This document shows positions 7,706-13,970 of a DNA stretch of 15,126 bases, piece after piece. This DNA is from CAZNHL01 sp964572965 (GTDB taxonomy: Bacteria; Bacteroidota; Bacteroidia; Cytophagales; UBA9547), in contig CAZNHL010000084.1 in assembly GCA_964572965.1 (NCBI GenBank), positions 1-15,126 on the forward strand. The letters run 5' to 3'. Both the position numbers and the translations under genes were made by a program. Each line of letters starts with the position of its first letter. The first letter of the stretch is position 1. Under the pieces are notes generated by a model. That model ran no database searches. It was not told the DNA's origin and was given only the letters and a program-made list of their open reading frames with translations.

Positions 7706-7746
7706 AAGAAAAGGGTGATGCTTCAATAAGCATCACCCTTTTCTTT
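7705..7746. terminator. Bidirectional terminator between convergent genes
   Basis: AAAGAAAAGGGTGATGCTT (7705-7723) and AAGCATCACCCTTTTCTTT (7728-7746) pair perfectly over 19 bp around the 4-nt loop CAAT. A/T-rich ends on both sides allow termination of the dehydrogenase (plus) and of the barrel-protein gene (minus, stop at 7764). Confidence 0.92.
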
Positions 7747-7763
7747 CAAACAAAAAATTAAAA

Positions 7764-8474
7764 CTACTCTTTACCGCCAAACAAAAAGCCAACAGCAAAA
7801 TTTACTGCAGAAGCTTTTGTAACATTATCGTTTCTACGAGATTCAGCTTTGCTGTCTTCGTAGTGAGCAGAAATATTAGACAAACCGAGGTTATAACCAG
7901 CCTGAATAAACAAACCATTATTAAACTTATAATCAAGACCAAAGTTTAAAGAAACATTCAATGGATTGATGTGTGCGTCTCCGTTAGGTTTTGTAGGAAC
8001 TTTCCCTGGCCTAATGGTAATAGTTTCATCTATACCACCACCCGAAGCTTTAGCCTTTCCGCCCAAAGCCAATGCAAAAGAAGGACCTGCAAATACTTCG
8101 AACTTGCCTGGACCGGCTTTGATTCCCGCAGCTAAATTAATAGGCAATTCCAGATACGAAATTCTCATAGTACTTGTACCTGTTCCTGTAACAATGCCAT
8201 TCCAATCCGTTACAGTATACTCTGTTTTGGCTCCCCTTTGCAAATACAACAACTCTGGTCTGAGTGCAAATATGTTGCCTAGTTGAAAATTAGCTACTAC
8301 ACCTACAGTCGGGGTTATAATCGACTTGTAATCCGATTTACTTCTACCACTAGACACTTTTGTATTATTCAGAGTAGAAACACCCAAGCCCAATTTAGGC
8401 CCGAAAGAAACTTGTGCAAACGAAGCTGAAATTGATGAGATTATAAATACCCCAATTAAAAATACTTTTTTCAT
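7764..8474 (-). CDS. Outer-membrane beta-barrel protein, PorT-like
   Basis: This 236-residue exported protein has a clear signal peptide (1-20, hydrophobic core and ASFA before Q21). The mature part begins VSFGPKLGLGVSTL and has alternating short strands throughout. Typical features of the Bacteroidota outer-membrane beta-barrel family (PF13568, often annotated as a PorT-family or porin-family protein) are LRPELLYLQRGAK (71-83), ISYLELPINLAAGIKAG (105-121), FEVFAGPSFALALGG (125-139) and a C-terminal strand NFAVGFLFGG (225-234). It probably sits in the outer membrane as an eight-stranded barrel. No specific function can be assigned, and the family does not imply a role in secretion. It has a good -7 promoter element 35 bp upstream and is monocistronic, ending at the shared terminator. 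Confidence 0.88.
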   Translation of the reverse strand: MKKVFLIGVFIISSISASFAQVSFGPKLGLGVSTLNNTKVSSGRSKSDYKSIITPTVGVVANFQLGNIFALRPELLYLQRGAKTEYTVTDWNGIVTGTGTSTMRISYLELPINLAAGIKAGPGKFEVFAGPSFALALGGKAKASGGGIDETITIRPGKVPTKPNGDAHINPLNVSLNFGLDYKFNNGLFIQAGYNLGLSNISAHYEDSKAESRRNDNVTKASAVNFAVGFLFGGKE

Positions 8475-8508
8475 TCTTATTAAAATTAAATATGGTTATT
8501 AACTCTGT

Positions 8509-8516
8509 CAAAGTTA
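8509..8516 (-). promoter_or_regulatory. -7 promoter element for the barrel-protein gene
   Basis: Read on the minus strand this is TAACTTTG, an exact match to TAnnTTTG, 34 bp before the ATG at 8474. A TTTG occurs just upstream but too close (7 bp) for the usual 19-bp spacing, so only the -7 box is supported. Confidence 0.45.
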
Positions 8517-8727
8517 GAACTTTCAAAGCTCAATTTGAACACGATGTAATTTTAGGACTTAGATAGTATTAGCAGACAACAAAAAATAATATCCCGACAA
8601 TACTATTAAACATAGAAGACTGGCTTTCTGCGCTTTAAAAACCACAAACAATCACCCGCATTGAACATAAAAAAGGTTTTGCGATGTAAGATTTTGTCCG
8701 CTATTCCATTATCTCCGATCATTTCTG

Positions 8728-8735
8728 TATTTTTG
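8728..8735 (+). promoter_or_regulatory. -7 promoter element for the rRNA methyltransferase
   Basis: TATTTTTG matches TAnnTTTG exactly and lies 19 bp before ATG 8755, implying a short leader. No TTTG sits at the expected -33 distance; the nearest is at 8693-8696, too far upstream. Confidence 0.4.
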
Positions 8736-8754
8736 CATTTCTAAAACTACAGAA

Positions 8755-9939
8755 ATGTCATACCCATTCCTTTATCTCAAACCTAAACGCGAACGTTCTA
8801 TTATTCACCGTCACCCCTGGATTTTTTCCGGTGCGGTTGACAAACTGGACCAGAATGCCAAAGAAGGAGATATTGTAGAAATATTTTCTGCAGACAAAAA
8901 GCTATTAGGTTATGGCTTCCTTTCACCAAACAGTCAGATTACCTGCCGTATGTTTGAATGGACTCAGACACCAATAGATGTTGACACCGAAGACTACTGG
9001 CATGGGAAAATAGCACGTGCACTGGAAATCCGTAAAAAGCTGGTAATTTCAGAAAGCACCAATTGTTACCGTTTACTACATGCTGAAGGCGATTTCTTCC
9101 CCGGAATTATTGCCGATGTGTATGACAATGTAGTTGTAGTTCAGATTCTTGTAAAAGCCACAGAACAACGAAAACAACTGATTGTAAACGCGATCAAACG
9201 TTGTGGCTTCGAACATATTTATGTAAAATCAAAAACATCTTCACATGTGATTGAAGATGTGCAATTGGCATCAGGCTGGCTGGCCGGCGAACAAAGCGTA
9301 CCTGCTGTGGCTATAGAAAACAATGTAAAGTTTTATGTCGATTATATTGAAGGACAAAAAACAGGATTCTTTATTGACCAGCGTGATAACCGTTTGTTAT
9401 TACAACAACTTTCAAAAGGCAAAAAGGTATTGAACACCTTCTCATACACAGGGGGCTTCAGCGCTTATGCAGTGGCAGGTGGCGCAACAGAAGTAGTTTC
9501 TGTTGATATTTCTAAAGAAGCTGTTGAAATGGCAGACAAGAACGTCCGCCTGAACTACCCGAAAGCTAACCACGTTTCTGTTGCGGCTGATTGTTTCGAC
9601 TACCTGAAAGAAATGCCTGAAAATGAGTTTGACCTGATCGTACTGGATCCTCCTGCATTTGCCAAATCTGCCCGTGCTGTTGACAATGCATCCAGAGGTT
9701 ACAAACAAATTAACATGAGAGCTTTCCAGAAAATCAAACCGGGAGGAATTTTATTTACTTTCTCTTGTTCTCAGAATATTTCGAAAGAATTATTCCAAAA
9801 GATCGTCTTTGGTGCAGCAGCAGATGCACGTAGAAATGTACGTATCATCCACCAGTTACACCAGCCTTGTGATCACCCGATCAACATCTACCACCCGGAA
9901 GGCGAATACCTGAAGGGCTTGGTTCTTTGGGTGGAATAA
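8755..9939 (+). CDS. rlmI: Class I SAM-dependent rRNA methyltransferase, RlmI-like
   Basis: This 394-residue cytoplasmic enzyme matches the RlmI family (23S rRNA m5C1962 methyltransferase in E. coli, 396 residues). The N-terminal PUA-like domain (about 3-70) contains RSIIHRHPWIFSGAV, GDIVEIFSADKKLLGYGFLS and QITCRMF. A middle EEHEE-like region includes YRLLHAEGDFFPGIIADVYDN (105-125). The Rossmann-fold methyltransferase domain has GQKTGFFIDQRDNR (200-213), the SAM motif VLNTFSYTGGFSAYA (225-239), the acidic D251 in VVSVDIS, motif IV DLIVLDPPAFAKS (293-305) and the cysteine motif TFSCSQNIS (335-343) with C338 as the probable catalytic residue. The end HPEGEYLKGLVLWV is also typical. The symbol rests on family resemblance, and a paralogue with another target base cannot be excluded. 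The DUF1648 gene that follows has its own promoter. Confidence 0.88.
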   Translation: MSYPFLYLKPKRERSIIHRHPWIFSGAVDKLDQNAKEGDIVEIFSADKKLLGYGFLSPNSQITCRMFEWTQTPIDVDTEDYWHGKIARALEIRKKLVISESTNCYRLLHAEGDFFPGIIADVYDNVVVVQILVKATEQRKQLIVNAIKRCGFEHIYVKSKTSSHVIEDVQLASGWLAGEQSVPAVAIENNVKFYVDYIEGQKTGFFIDQRDNRLLLQQLSKGKKVLNTFSYTGGFSAYAVAGGATEVVSVDISKEAVEMADKNVRLNYPKANHVSVAADCFDYLKEMPENEFDLIVLDPPAFAKSARAVDNASRGYKQINMRAFQKIKPGGILFTFSCSQNISKELFQKIVFGAAADARRNVRIIHQLHQPCDHPINIYHPEGEYLKGLVLWVE

Positions 9940-9958
9940 TCAACACTTTGAAGTATGT

Positions 9959-9989
9959 ATTGCAGCAGTCTAGGTATTTGCTAAATTTG
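9959..9989 (+). promoter_or_regulatory. Bacteroidota promoter for the DUF1648 gene
   Basis: ATTG (9959-9962, a -33 TTG core) and TAAATTTG (9982-9989, exact -7 match) are separated by 19 bp, the standard spacing for Bacteroidota sigma. The start codon lies 21 bp further on at 10011. Confidence 0.55.
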
Positions 9990-10010
9990 GGTAAATCAAA
10001 CTTTTAGCAA

Positions 10011-10514
10011 ATGGACCAGCCCAAAATAGAAATTAAGATCGGTAAAGCAGATAAGATTATCAATTGGATTGCACTAGCTTTATTTCTGTCCTGTTGGATA
10101 ACAGCATTTGTAGGTTATCAGAGCTTACCTGAGCGTATTCCTATTCATTTCAATGCGGCAGGCGAGCCCGATAACTATGGTATGAAAGGCACTATCTTCC
10201 TTGTTCCTTTTATTGGTTCTTTTCTGTTTTTTCTGATGACAGGCCTTAGCAGGTTTCCACATCTGTTTAATTATAGTATCCCTATTACCAAAGAAAATGC
10301 CCCAACCACTTATCTTGAATCAACAAGGGTACTAAGGGTTATCAACCTGATTATGCAGGCTGTTTTTTTATATATCGTTGTATCTATTATTATGGTGGCT
10401 ACGGGTAAACAGGCGGGCCTTAGTTCTTGGTTTTTGCCGCTATTCATATTCGTGATCATGATTCCGACTGTTTATTTGTTGTTTAAAAGGTATAAAGGGG
10501 AAAAGAGTTCATAA
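10011..10514 (+). CDS. DUF1648-domain membrane protein
   Basis: This 167-residue inner-membrane protein has four predicted helices (about 16-36, 61-79, 108-130 and 138-158). Between helices 1 and 2, SLPERIPIHFNAAGEPDNYG (38-57) is the signature of DUF1648 (PF07853: L-P-x-x-I-P-x-H-F-N-x-x-G-x-x-D). The domain is also found at the N-terminus of SdpI-type immunity proteins, but the SdpI C-terminal part is absent. The function is unknown. The N-terminus is polar and charged, and the C-terminus (KRYKGEKSS) is basic, consistent with cytoplasmic ends. It has its own promoter and a strong terminator, so it is monocistronic. Confidence 0.82.
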   Translation: MDQPKIEIKIGKADKIINWIALALFLSCWITAFVGYQSLPERIPIHFNAAGEPDNYGMKGTIFLVPFIGSFLFFLMTGLSRFPHLFNYSIPITKENAPTTYLESTRVLRVINLIMQAVFLYIVVSIIMVATGKQAGLSSWFLPLFIFVIMIPTVYLLFKRYKGEKSS

Positions 10515-10569
10515 GGTTTGGTAAGAATAAAACAAAAAGTAACCATAGCAGCGCCGTTTAATTTTAAAA

Positions 10570-10603
10570 AACCGGTAAAAGTGCAAGTCACTTTTACCGG
10601 TTC
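10570..10603 (+). terminator. Strong Rho-independent terminator after the DUF1648 gene
   Basis: AACCGGTAAAAGTG (10570-10583) and CACTTTTACCGGTT (10589-10602) form a perfect 14-bp stem with a 5-nt loop, followed by CCTTTTCTT. An A-run precedes the left arm, so it could also work for the minus strand. Confidence 0.85.
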
Positions 10604-10660
10604 CTTTTCTTATAACAGTGATCTTAAAATCATTTTGAGTGATTTTCGTTTTCAAATAAG

Positions 10661-10692
10661 GACAGGCTCAGCCACCGGTAACTGATCTTGTC
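10661..10692. repeat. REP-like imperfect inverted repeat
   Basis: GACAGGCTCAG (10661-10671) and CTGATCTTGTC (10682-10692) pair at 9 of 11 positions around a spacer that contains the palindrome ACCGGT (10674-10679). It is followed by GAAG. The GACAGGCTCAG...CTGAGCTTGTC form resembles interspersed palindromic elements seen between genes in many bacteria. It has no T-run and lies in the 259-bp gap between two converging transcription units. Confidence 0.4.
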
Positions 10693-10773
10693 GAAGATAC
10701 TGATCAACCCTTAGCTTATTTCTGTTAAACCAGTTTCACAAAGTTACCTTCCAGATTAACGTTAAAATTAATT

Positions 10774-11046
10774 TCAGCCTTCAGCGCTTTTAAAAATCTT
10801 CAAAACTGTATCAATTGTTGCGCTGTTAGCACTACTTTCAAGCTTAGAAATTTGAGCTTTTTGCACTCCTACAAGTTTCCCGAGTTGTTCTTGTGTCAAG
10901 TGGCGCTCCTGTCTTGCGGTCTTGATCATTTTCCCCAACACTTCCATATTAAGCTCGTATTCGTCACGATCATTTGTACCAACTTTGCCGATATACTTAT
11001 CCTTCATTTCGGCAAGCGAGTAAGTTTTAAGTTCTTTAGTTGACAT
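10774..11046 (-). CDS. HigA-like XRE-family HTH protein, no adjacent RelE/HigB toxin
   Basis: This 90-residue cytoplasmic DNA-binding protein ends in an HTH_3/Cro-C1 domain (about 36-88) with LGKMIKTARQERHLTQEQLG and VQKAQISKLESSANSATIDT. The Q-E-x-L-G-x-x-V-G-V-x-x-x-Q-I-S-x-L-E core is typical. The leader (YSLAEMKDKYIGKVGTNDRDEYE, about 9-31, quoted in part) is the one seen in Bacteroidota HigA-type antitoxins, whose toxin is normally encoded just upstream. Here the upstream gene is an unrelated 138-residue protein 71 bp away, so this is either an orphan antitoxin or the regulator of a different kind of cassette. ATG 11046 was chosen over the in-frame 11091 because GGGGG sits 10 bp before it and family members begin here. 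Confidence 0.82.
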   Translation of the reverse strand: MSTKELKTYSLAEMKDKYIGKVGTNDRDEYELNMEVLGKMIKTARQERHLTQEQLGKLVGVQKAQISKLESSANSATIDTVLKIFKSAEG

Positions 11047-11056
11047 ATGGTTAATT

Positions 11057-11065
11057 CCCCCTTTT
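11057..11065 (-). promoter_or_regulatory. Purine-rich AAAAGGGGG before the HTH gene (RBS or operator)
   Basis: Read on the minus strand, AAAAGGGGG ends 10 bp before the ATG at 11046, a good Shine-Dalgarno distance, although Bacteroidota genes seldom carry strong ones. The same 9-mer occurs before the 33-residue ORF at 11645-11653. Confidence 0.45.
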
Positions 11066-11117
11066 AAGTTTAAAATACTTTTTATTAACAAAGAGTTTAT
11101 AGAAGTTATAGCTTAAG

Positions 11118-11534
11118 TTATGAATTTCCGTTGAATCTTTTGTTTATTGATTTTACGGCACTGGCAATATTGGTTTGAAATATGGACTTCTCAGTCCCAT
11201 AGAAATCAAATTTCAGATTTGCGTATTCATATAGCGATTTCCAGTTTTGAAGACTTTCTTCGTTTGACACAATTGAAATAGGTGTAATGCTATTATTCCT
11301 GTAAACATTGGGCTCAAACAATTTCAAAAACCTATTCCCGAATTCGTAGCTCAAATCGGTAAAATCAAGAATTAATGCCTGTACATTTTTCAGTTCAGAC
11401 ACCTTGTCTTTGCTTACATTTATAATATAATCTGCATCTATATTTCCAGCAGCGCCAACTCCGCATATCCCATCGAATTTCAAATAAAGAAAATTCTTAA
11501 AAAGCTCTGCTTTCGTCAATTTGATATTACTCAT
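11118..11534 (-). CDS. Uncharacterised 138-residue protein, possibly STAS-like fold
   Basis: I do not recognise this family. The protein is soluble, with no signal peptide or membrane helix. It alternates predicted strands and helices: FLYLKFDGICGVG (15-27), a helix around 36-50, the strand QALILDFTDL (52-61), the YEFGNRFLKLFEP segment (63-75), the strand TPISIVS (84-90), helix SLQNWKSLYEYA (94-105) and a C-terminal amphipathic helix (117-133). A strand ending in D-F-T-D-L followed by a helix is reminiscent of STAS/SpoIIAA folds, but that is a weak visual resemblance. It begins 6 bp after the 33-residue membrane peptide (AAAAGAGA just before ATG) and precedes the HigA-like gene by 71 bp, all on the minus strand, so these genes probably form one operon. 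Confidence 0.7.
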   Translation of the reverse strand: MSNIKLTKAELFKNFLYLKFDGICGVGAAGNIDADYIINVSKDKVSELKNVQALILDFTDLSYEFGNRFLKLFEPNVYRNNSITPISIVSNEESLQNWKSLYEYANLKFDFYGTEKSIFQTNIASAVKSINKRFNGNS

Positions 11535-11540
11535 TCTCTT

Positions 11541-11642
11541 TTAATTTCGAGCAAGGACCAGCATTAAGCTACCCACTATAATTATTACGAACCCTACTAC
11601 TGCTATTTCAAAAAGTATTATCAAAATATCCTCAAAACCCAT
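11541..11642 (-). CDS. Small single-helix membrane peptide, 33 residues
   Basis: The peptide starts MGFEDILIILFEIAVVGF and ends VLARN, then TAA 11541-11543. Nearly all of residues 7-30 is one hydrophobic membrane helix, with acidic residues before it and one Arg after. The frame starts 11 bp inside the preceding 29-residue ORF and stops 6 bp before the 138-residue gene, an arrangement typical of coupled translation. AAAAGGGGG lies 2 bp before the ATG, close for a ribosome site. The shape (a single helix with a polar C-terminus) matches many small membrane proteins, including type I toxins, but nothing shows toxicity. It is below usual gene-finder thresholds. Confidence 0.5.
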   Translation of the reverse strand: MGFEDILIILFEIAVVGFVIIIVGSLMLVLARN

Positions 11643-11721
11643 TACCCCCTTTTACTCCGCTAAACAAACTAGCCACACCAATTAATATAACCAGCTTCCC
11701 AAGACGATTAAATCTTTTCAT
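11632..11721 (-). CDS. Possible 29-residue hydrophobic peptide
   Basis: The frame begins MKRFNRLGKLVILIGVASLF and ends VKGGNGF with TGA at 11632-11634. Four basic residues followed by an LVILIGVASLF core look like a signal peptide or a short membrane helix. Its last 11 bp overlap the start of the 33-residue peptide, and it would be first in the minus-strand operon. No strong ribosome site precedes it (GGAG about 17 bp upstream). It may be a leader peptide that couples translation to the next ORF, or a chance frame. Confidence 0.35.
   Translation of the reverse strand: MKRFNRLGKLVILIGVASLFSGVKGGNGF
11645..11653 (-). promoter_or_regulatory. Second AAAAGGGGG copy, before the 33-residue ORF
   Basis: This is identical in nine bases to the element before the HTH gene (11057-11065), on the same strand. 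Here the spacing to ATG 11642 is only 2 bp. It could be a ribosome site or a site for a shared regulator. Confidence 0.35.
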
Positions 11722-11932
11722 TTTAGATTGAGAATTACTCCGAATAATGTTTGTTAAATATAATCAGATACTTGTACAAATACCTCACAAACCTCTCCCA
11801 TCCTTCACCCCTCCTTACTGCACCCACAGATACAACCCGAGGTACTTGTAAAGACCAAAGATGGATAATTTCAACAAGCTCAATTACCTAAGCCATACAT
11901 AAAACTAAATGCGACCACGGGCCTTTAAACGC
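11722..11932. other. Noncoding gap with an interrupted inverted repeat
   Basis: No convincing gene is present. TACAAATACCTC (11775-11786) and GAGGTACTTGTA (11839-11850) are inverted, matching at 11 of 12 positions, and flank a 52-bp segment that is C-rich on the plus strand. On the minus strand TATATTTA (11762-11755) is a 7/8 match to the -7 promoter element and could serve the small-peptide operon. Confidence 0.35.
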
Positions 11933-11964
11933 AAACAGCCCACGGTTTAAGCCGTGGGCTGTTT
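11933..11964 (-). terminator. Terminator of the serine-biosynthesis gene
   Basis: AAACAGCCCACGG (11933-11945) and CCGTGGGCTGTTT (11952-11964) form a 13-bp GC-rich stem with a 6-nt loop. It begins 41 bp beyond the minus-strand stop codon, and the transcript would end in a U-rich CUGUUUGCGUUU. A T-run on the other side makes it potentially bidirectional. Confidence 0.82.
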
Positions 11965-12005
11965 TGCATTAATGATGAACCAGTAACCCGAAACAAATAC
12001 AGATA

Positions 12006-13895
12006 TTAATACAAAATCCTGAAACGGATTGTGTGGTCTATATTCTTCATTTCTTTTTCAAGTTCTTTGTCGTGTTTCTTATCGATATCCGTGATCACAT
12101 AACCAACAGTTTCATTTGTTTTCAGATACTGTCCGAGGATGTTGATATTGTGCTTAGCCAAAGAATTGTTGATTTGTGCTAATACTCCAGGCATATTACC
12201 ATGAACGTGGATCAGACGATGCGCATTTGTCAACTCTGGCAATTGGATCTCAGGGAAGTTAACGCTTCCGTAAGTACTACCGGTGTTTACATATTGCATG
12301 ATACGACTTGGTACAAACTGACCGATGTTAGCCTGTGCTTCTTCCGTAGAACCACCAATATGTGGCGTAAGAATCACGTTAGGGATATTTCTTAATTCAT
12401 TGATAAACTCCTCGTCATTAGTCTTTGGCTCATAAGGGAATACGTCAATTGCCGCACCTCTCACTTTACCGCTCTTCAAAGCTTTTACCAAAGCAGGAAT
12501 CTGCACCACCTGTCCGCGTGCAGCATTCAGGAAGATCACACCGTCTTTCATCGCGTCAAACTCGGCTTCACCAATAAGATCTGTGTTAGATTTACGGCCA
12601 TCAATGTGTAGAGAAACCACATCAGCAACACCTAAAAGTTCATGCAAAGAGTTGCATTTTTTAGCGTTACCCAATTGAAGTTTTTCAACCACATCGTAGT
12701 AGTAAACTTCCATACCCAGAGCCTCTGCTACTACAGAAAGCTGAGTACCGATGCTACCATAACCGATCAAGCCTAATTTCTTACCACGGATCTCGTAGCT
12801 GTGTCCGGCAGATTTGTCCCAGATACCTTTGTGCATTTTTTCTGTTTTCACAGGAATGTTACGCATCAAAAGGATCATTTCTCCAATAGCCAGTTCAACT
12901 ACTGAACGAGTATTGCTATACGGTGCATTGAACACCGCAATACCCCTTTTTAAAGCACCTTTAAGGTCAATCTGATTGGTACCAATACAGAATGCGCCGA
13001 TAGACATAAGTTTTGGTGCATTTTTCAATACTTTCTCAGTTACCGTAGTCTTAGAACGGATACCAAGAATATGTACATTTTTGATTTTCTCACAAAGCTC
13101 ATCCTCGTCCATAGCTCCTTTATGGAATTCCACATTGTAACCTTCTTCTTTGAACAATGCTACTGCACCCGGATGCACGTTTTCCAACAACAAAACATTG
13201 ATTTTGTTCTTAGGGAAAGATACTGCTGCTGTCATACCTGTATGTGTTAAAAACGCCTCCAAACTCGGAGTTATATGGTCTGCTTTTTCTACTACTGTTT
13301 TTCTCTCTACGTTTTCAGTAAACGCATAAAAACGGCTTGCTACGCCTTCTGCCCTGATTTCATAATCTGTATAACCGTCGCCGATCACATAAATCTCGCC
13401 ATCAAGATTCAGGCTTTTCAATTTCTTGGCTTTCCCTTTGTTCTGACAAAGCTCATTGGTCGTATCAAAACCAACAATCGTATCGTTTGCATCATAAACA
13501 AAAGTATTGGCAAGCACATGGTCTGCCGAAATTCCGTAATCTTTCACTACCGGAACGATAAACTCTCTGAAGCCATTCGAAACGATATAAATATTGTCCG
13601 CATTCTTCACAAAGAATTCTTTATTTCTGATCACAGAATCCGACACTTTACCCTGAAGGATTTTTACAAGTTCTGGCAAATGTGCTTTTGTTGCATTCAG
13701 AATCTGTAAGCGCTTTGTCAACGACTCAATCAACGACAATTTACCTTCCATTCCAAGATCTGTGATTCTCTTGATTTCTGCCAAAGCTGCGGCACCCGCT
13801 TCACCGGGACAGGCAACTTCACATAAGATATCCAGGGCTTCTACTTTGGTAAACGTACTGTCGAAATCGAAAACAAAATACTTTTTAGTCTTCAT
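12006..13895 (-). CDS. serA: Fused phosphoserine phosphatase-type HAD domain and D-3-phosphoglycerate dehydrogenase
   Basis: This 629-residue cytoplasmic protein carries two serine-pathway enzymes. Residues 1-220 are a HAD-IB phosphatase of the SerB type: D10-F-D12-S-T (motif I), S106-N-G (motif II), KGKAKK (153-158, motif III lysine) and GDG-YTD with D173 and D177 (motif IV). Residues 230-629 match E. coli SerA along its length: SIGAFCIGTNQIDL (298-311), the NAD motif GYGSIG (378-383), D401, and catalytic R460, E489 and H512. A C-terminal ACT domain (about 560-629) keeps the serine-binding equivalents H565, N567 and N585, so feedback inhibition by serine is likely. Together the halves would perform the first and third steps of serine synthesis; SerC is not nearby. 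ATG 13895 was chosen because the HAD strand KKYFVFDFD begins there. The frame stays open to 13970, but the extra residues look unrelated. Confidence 0.93.
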   Translation of the reverse strand: MKTKKYFVFDFDSTFTKVEALDILCEVACPGEAGAAALAEIKRITDLGMEGKLSLIESLTKRLQILNATKAHLPELVKILQGKVSDSVIRNKEFFVKNADNIYIVSNGFREFIVPVVKDYGISADHVLANTFVYDANDTIVGFDTTNELCQNKGKAKKLKSLNLDGEIYVIGDGYTDYEIRAEGVASRFYAFTENVERKTVVEKADHITPSLEAFLTHTGMTAAVSFPKNKINVLLLENVHPGAVALFKEEGYNVEFHKGAMDEDELCEKIKNVHILGIRSKTTVTEKVLKNAPKLMSIGAFCIGTNQIDLKGALKRGIAVFNAPYSNTRSVVELAIGEMILLMRNIPVKTEKMHKGIWDKSAGHSYEIRGKKLGLIGYGSIGTQLSVVAEALGMEVYYYDVVEKLQLGNAKKCNSLHELLGVADVVSLHIDGRKSNTDLIGEAEFDAMKDGVIFLNAARGQVVQIPALVKALKSGKVRGAAIDVFPYEPKTNDEEFINELRNIPNVILTPHIGGSTEEAQANIGQFVPSRIMQYVNTGSTYGSVNFPEIQLPELTNAHRLIHVHGNMPGVLAQINNSLAKHNINILGQYLKTNETVGYVITDIDKKHDKELEKEMKNIDHTIRFRILY

Positions 13896-13932
13896 GCACA
13901 AATTATAATTAAAGAAAGAAAGCGGCTCTTTG

Positions 13933-13951
13933 ATCCGAAAGTTTGTCGGAT
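13933..13951. promoter_or_regulatory. Inverted repeat in the serA leader region
   Basis: ATCCGA (13933-13938) and TCGGAT (13946-13951) are perfect 6-bp inverted arms around a 7-bp spacer, 38 bp before the ATG at 13895. It could be an operator or a leader hairpin. No exact -7 promoter element is visible for this gene. Confidence 0.25.
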
Positions 13952-13970
13952 GCCGAATATGAAGCTGCAA

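Noticed and set aside
7966..8286. 106-residue plus-strand frame
   Set aside because: Antisense shadow of the barrel-protein gene, which has a signal peptide and family motifs.
10756..10765. Palindrome TTAACGTTAA after the HTH gene
   Set aside because: Ten bases of AT-rich palindrome with no T-run or partner site; too weak to call.
13275..13709. 144-residue plus-strand frame
   Set aside because: Antisense shadow of the phosphatase half of the serine enzyme, with Cys/Ile/Phe-rich composition.
13896..13970. 25-residue N-terminal extension of the SerB-SerA fusion
   Set aside because: The HAD domain begins right at ATG 13895, and the extension has no resemblance to a signal or domain.
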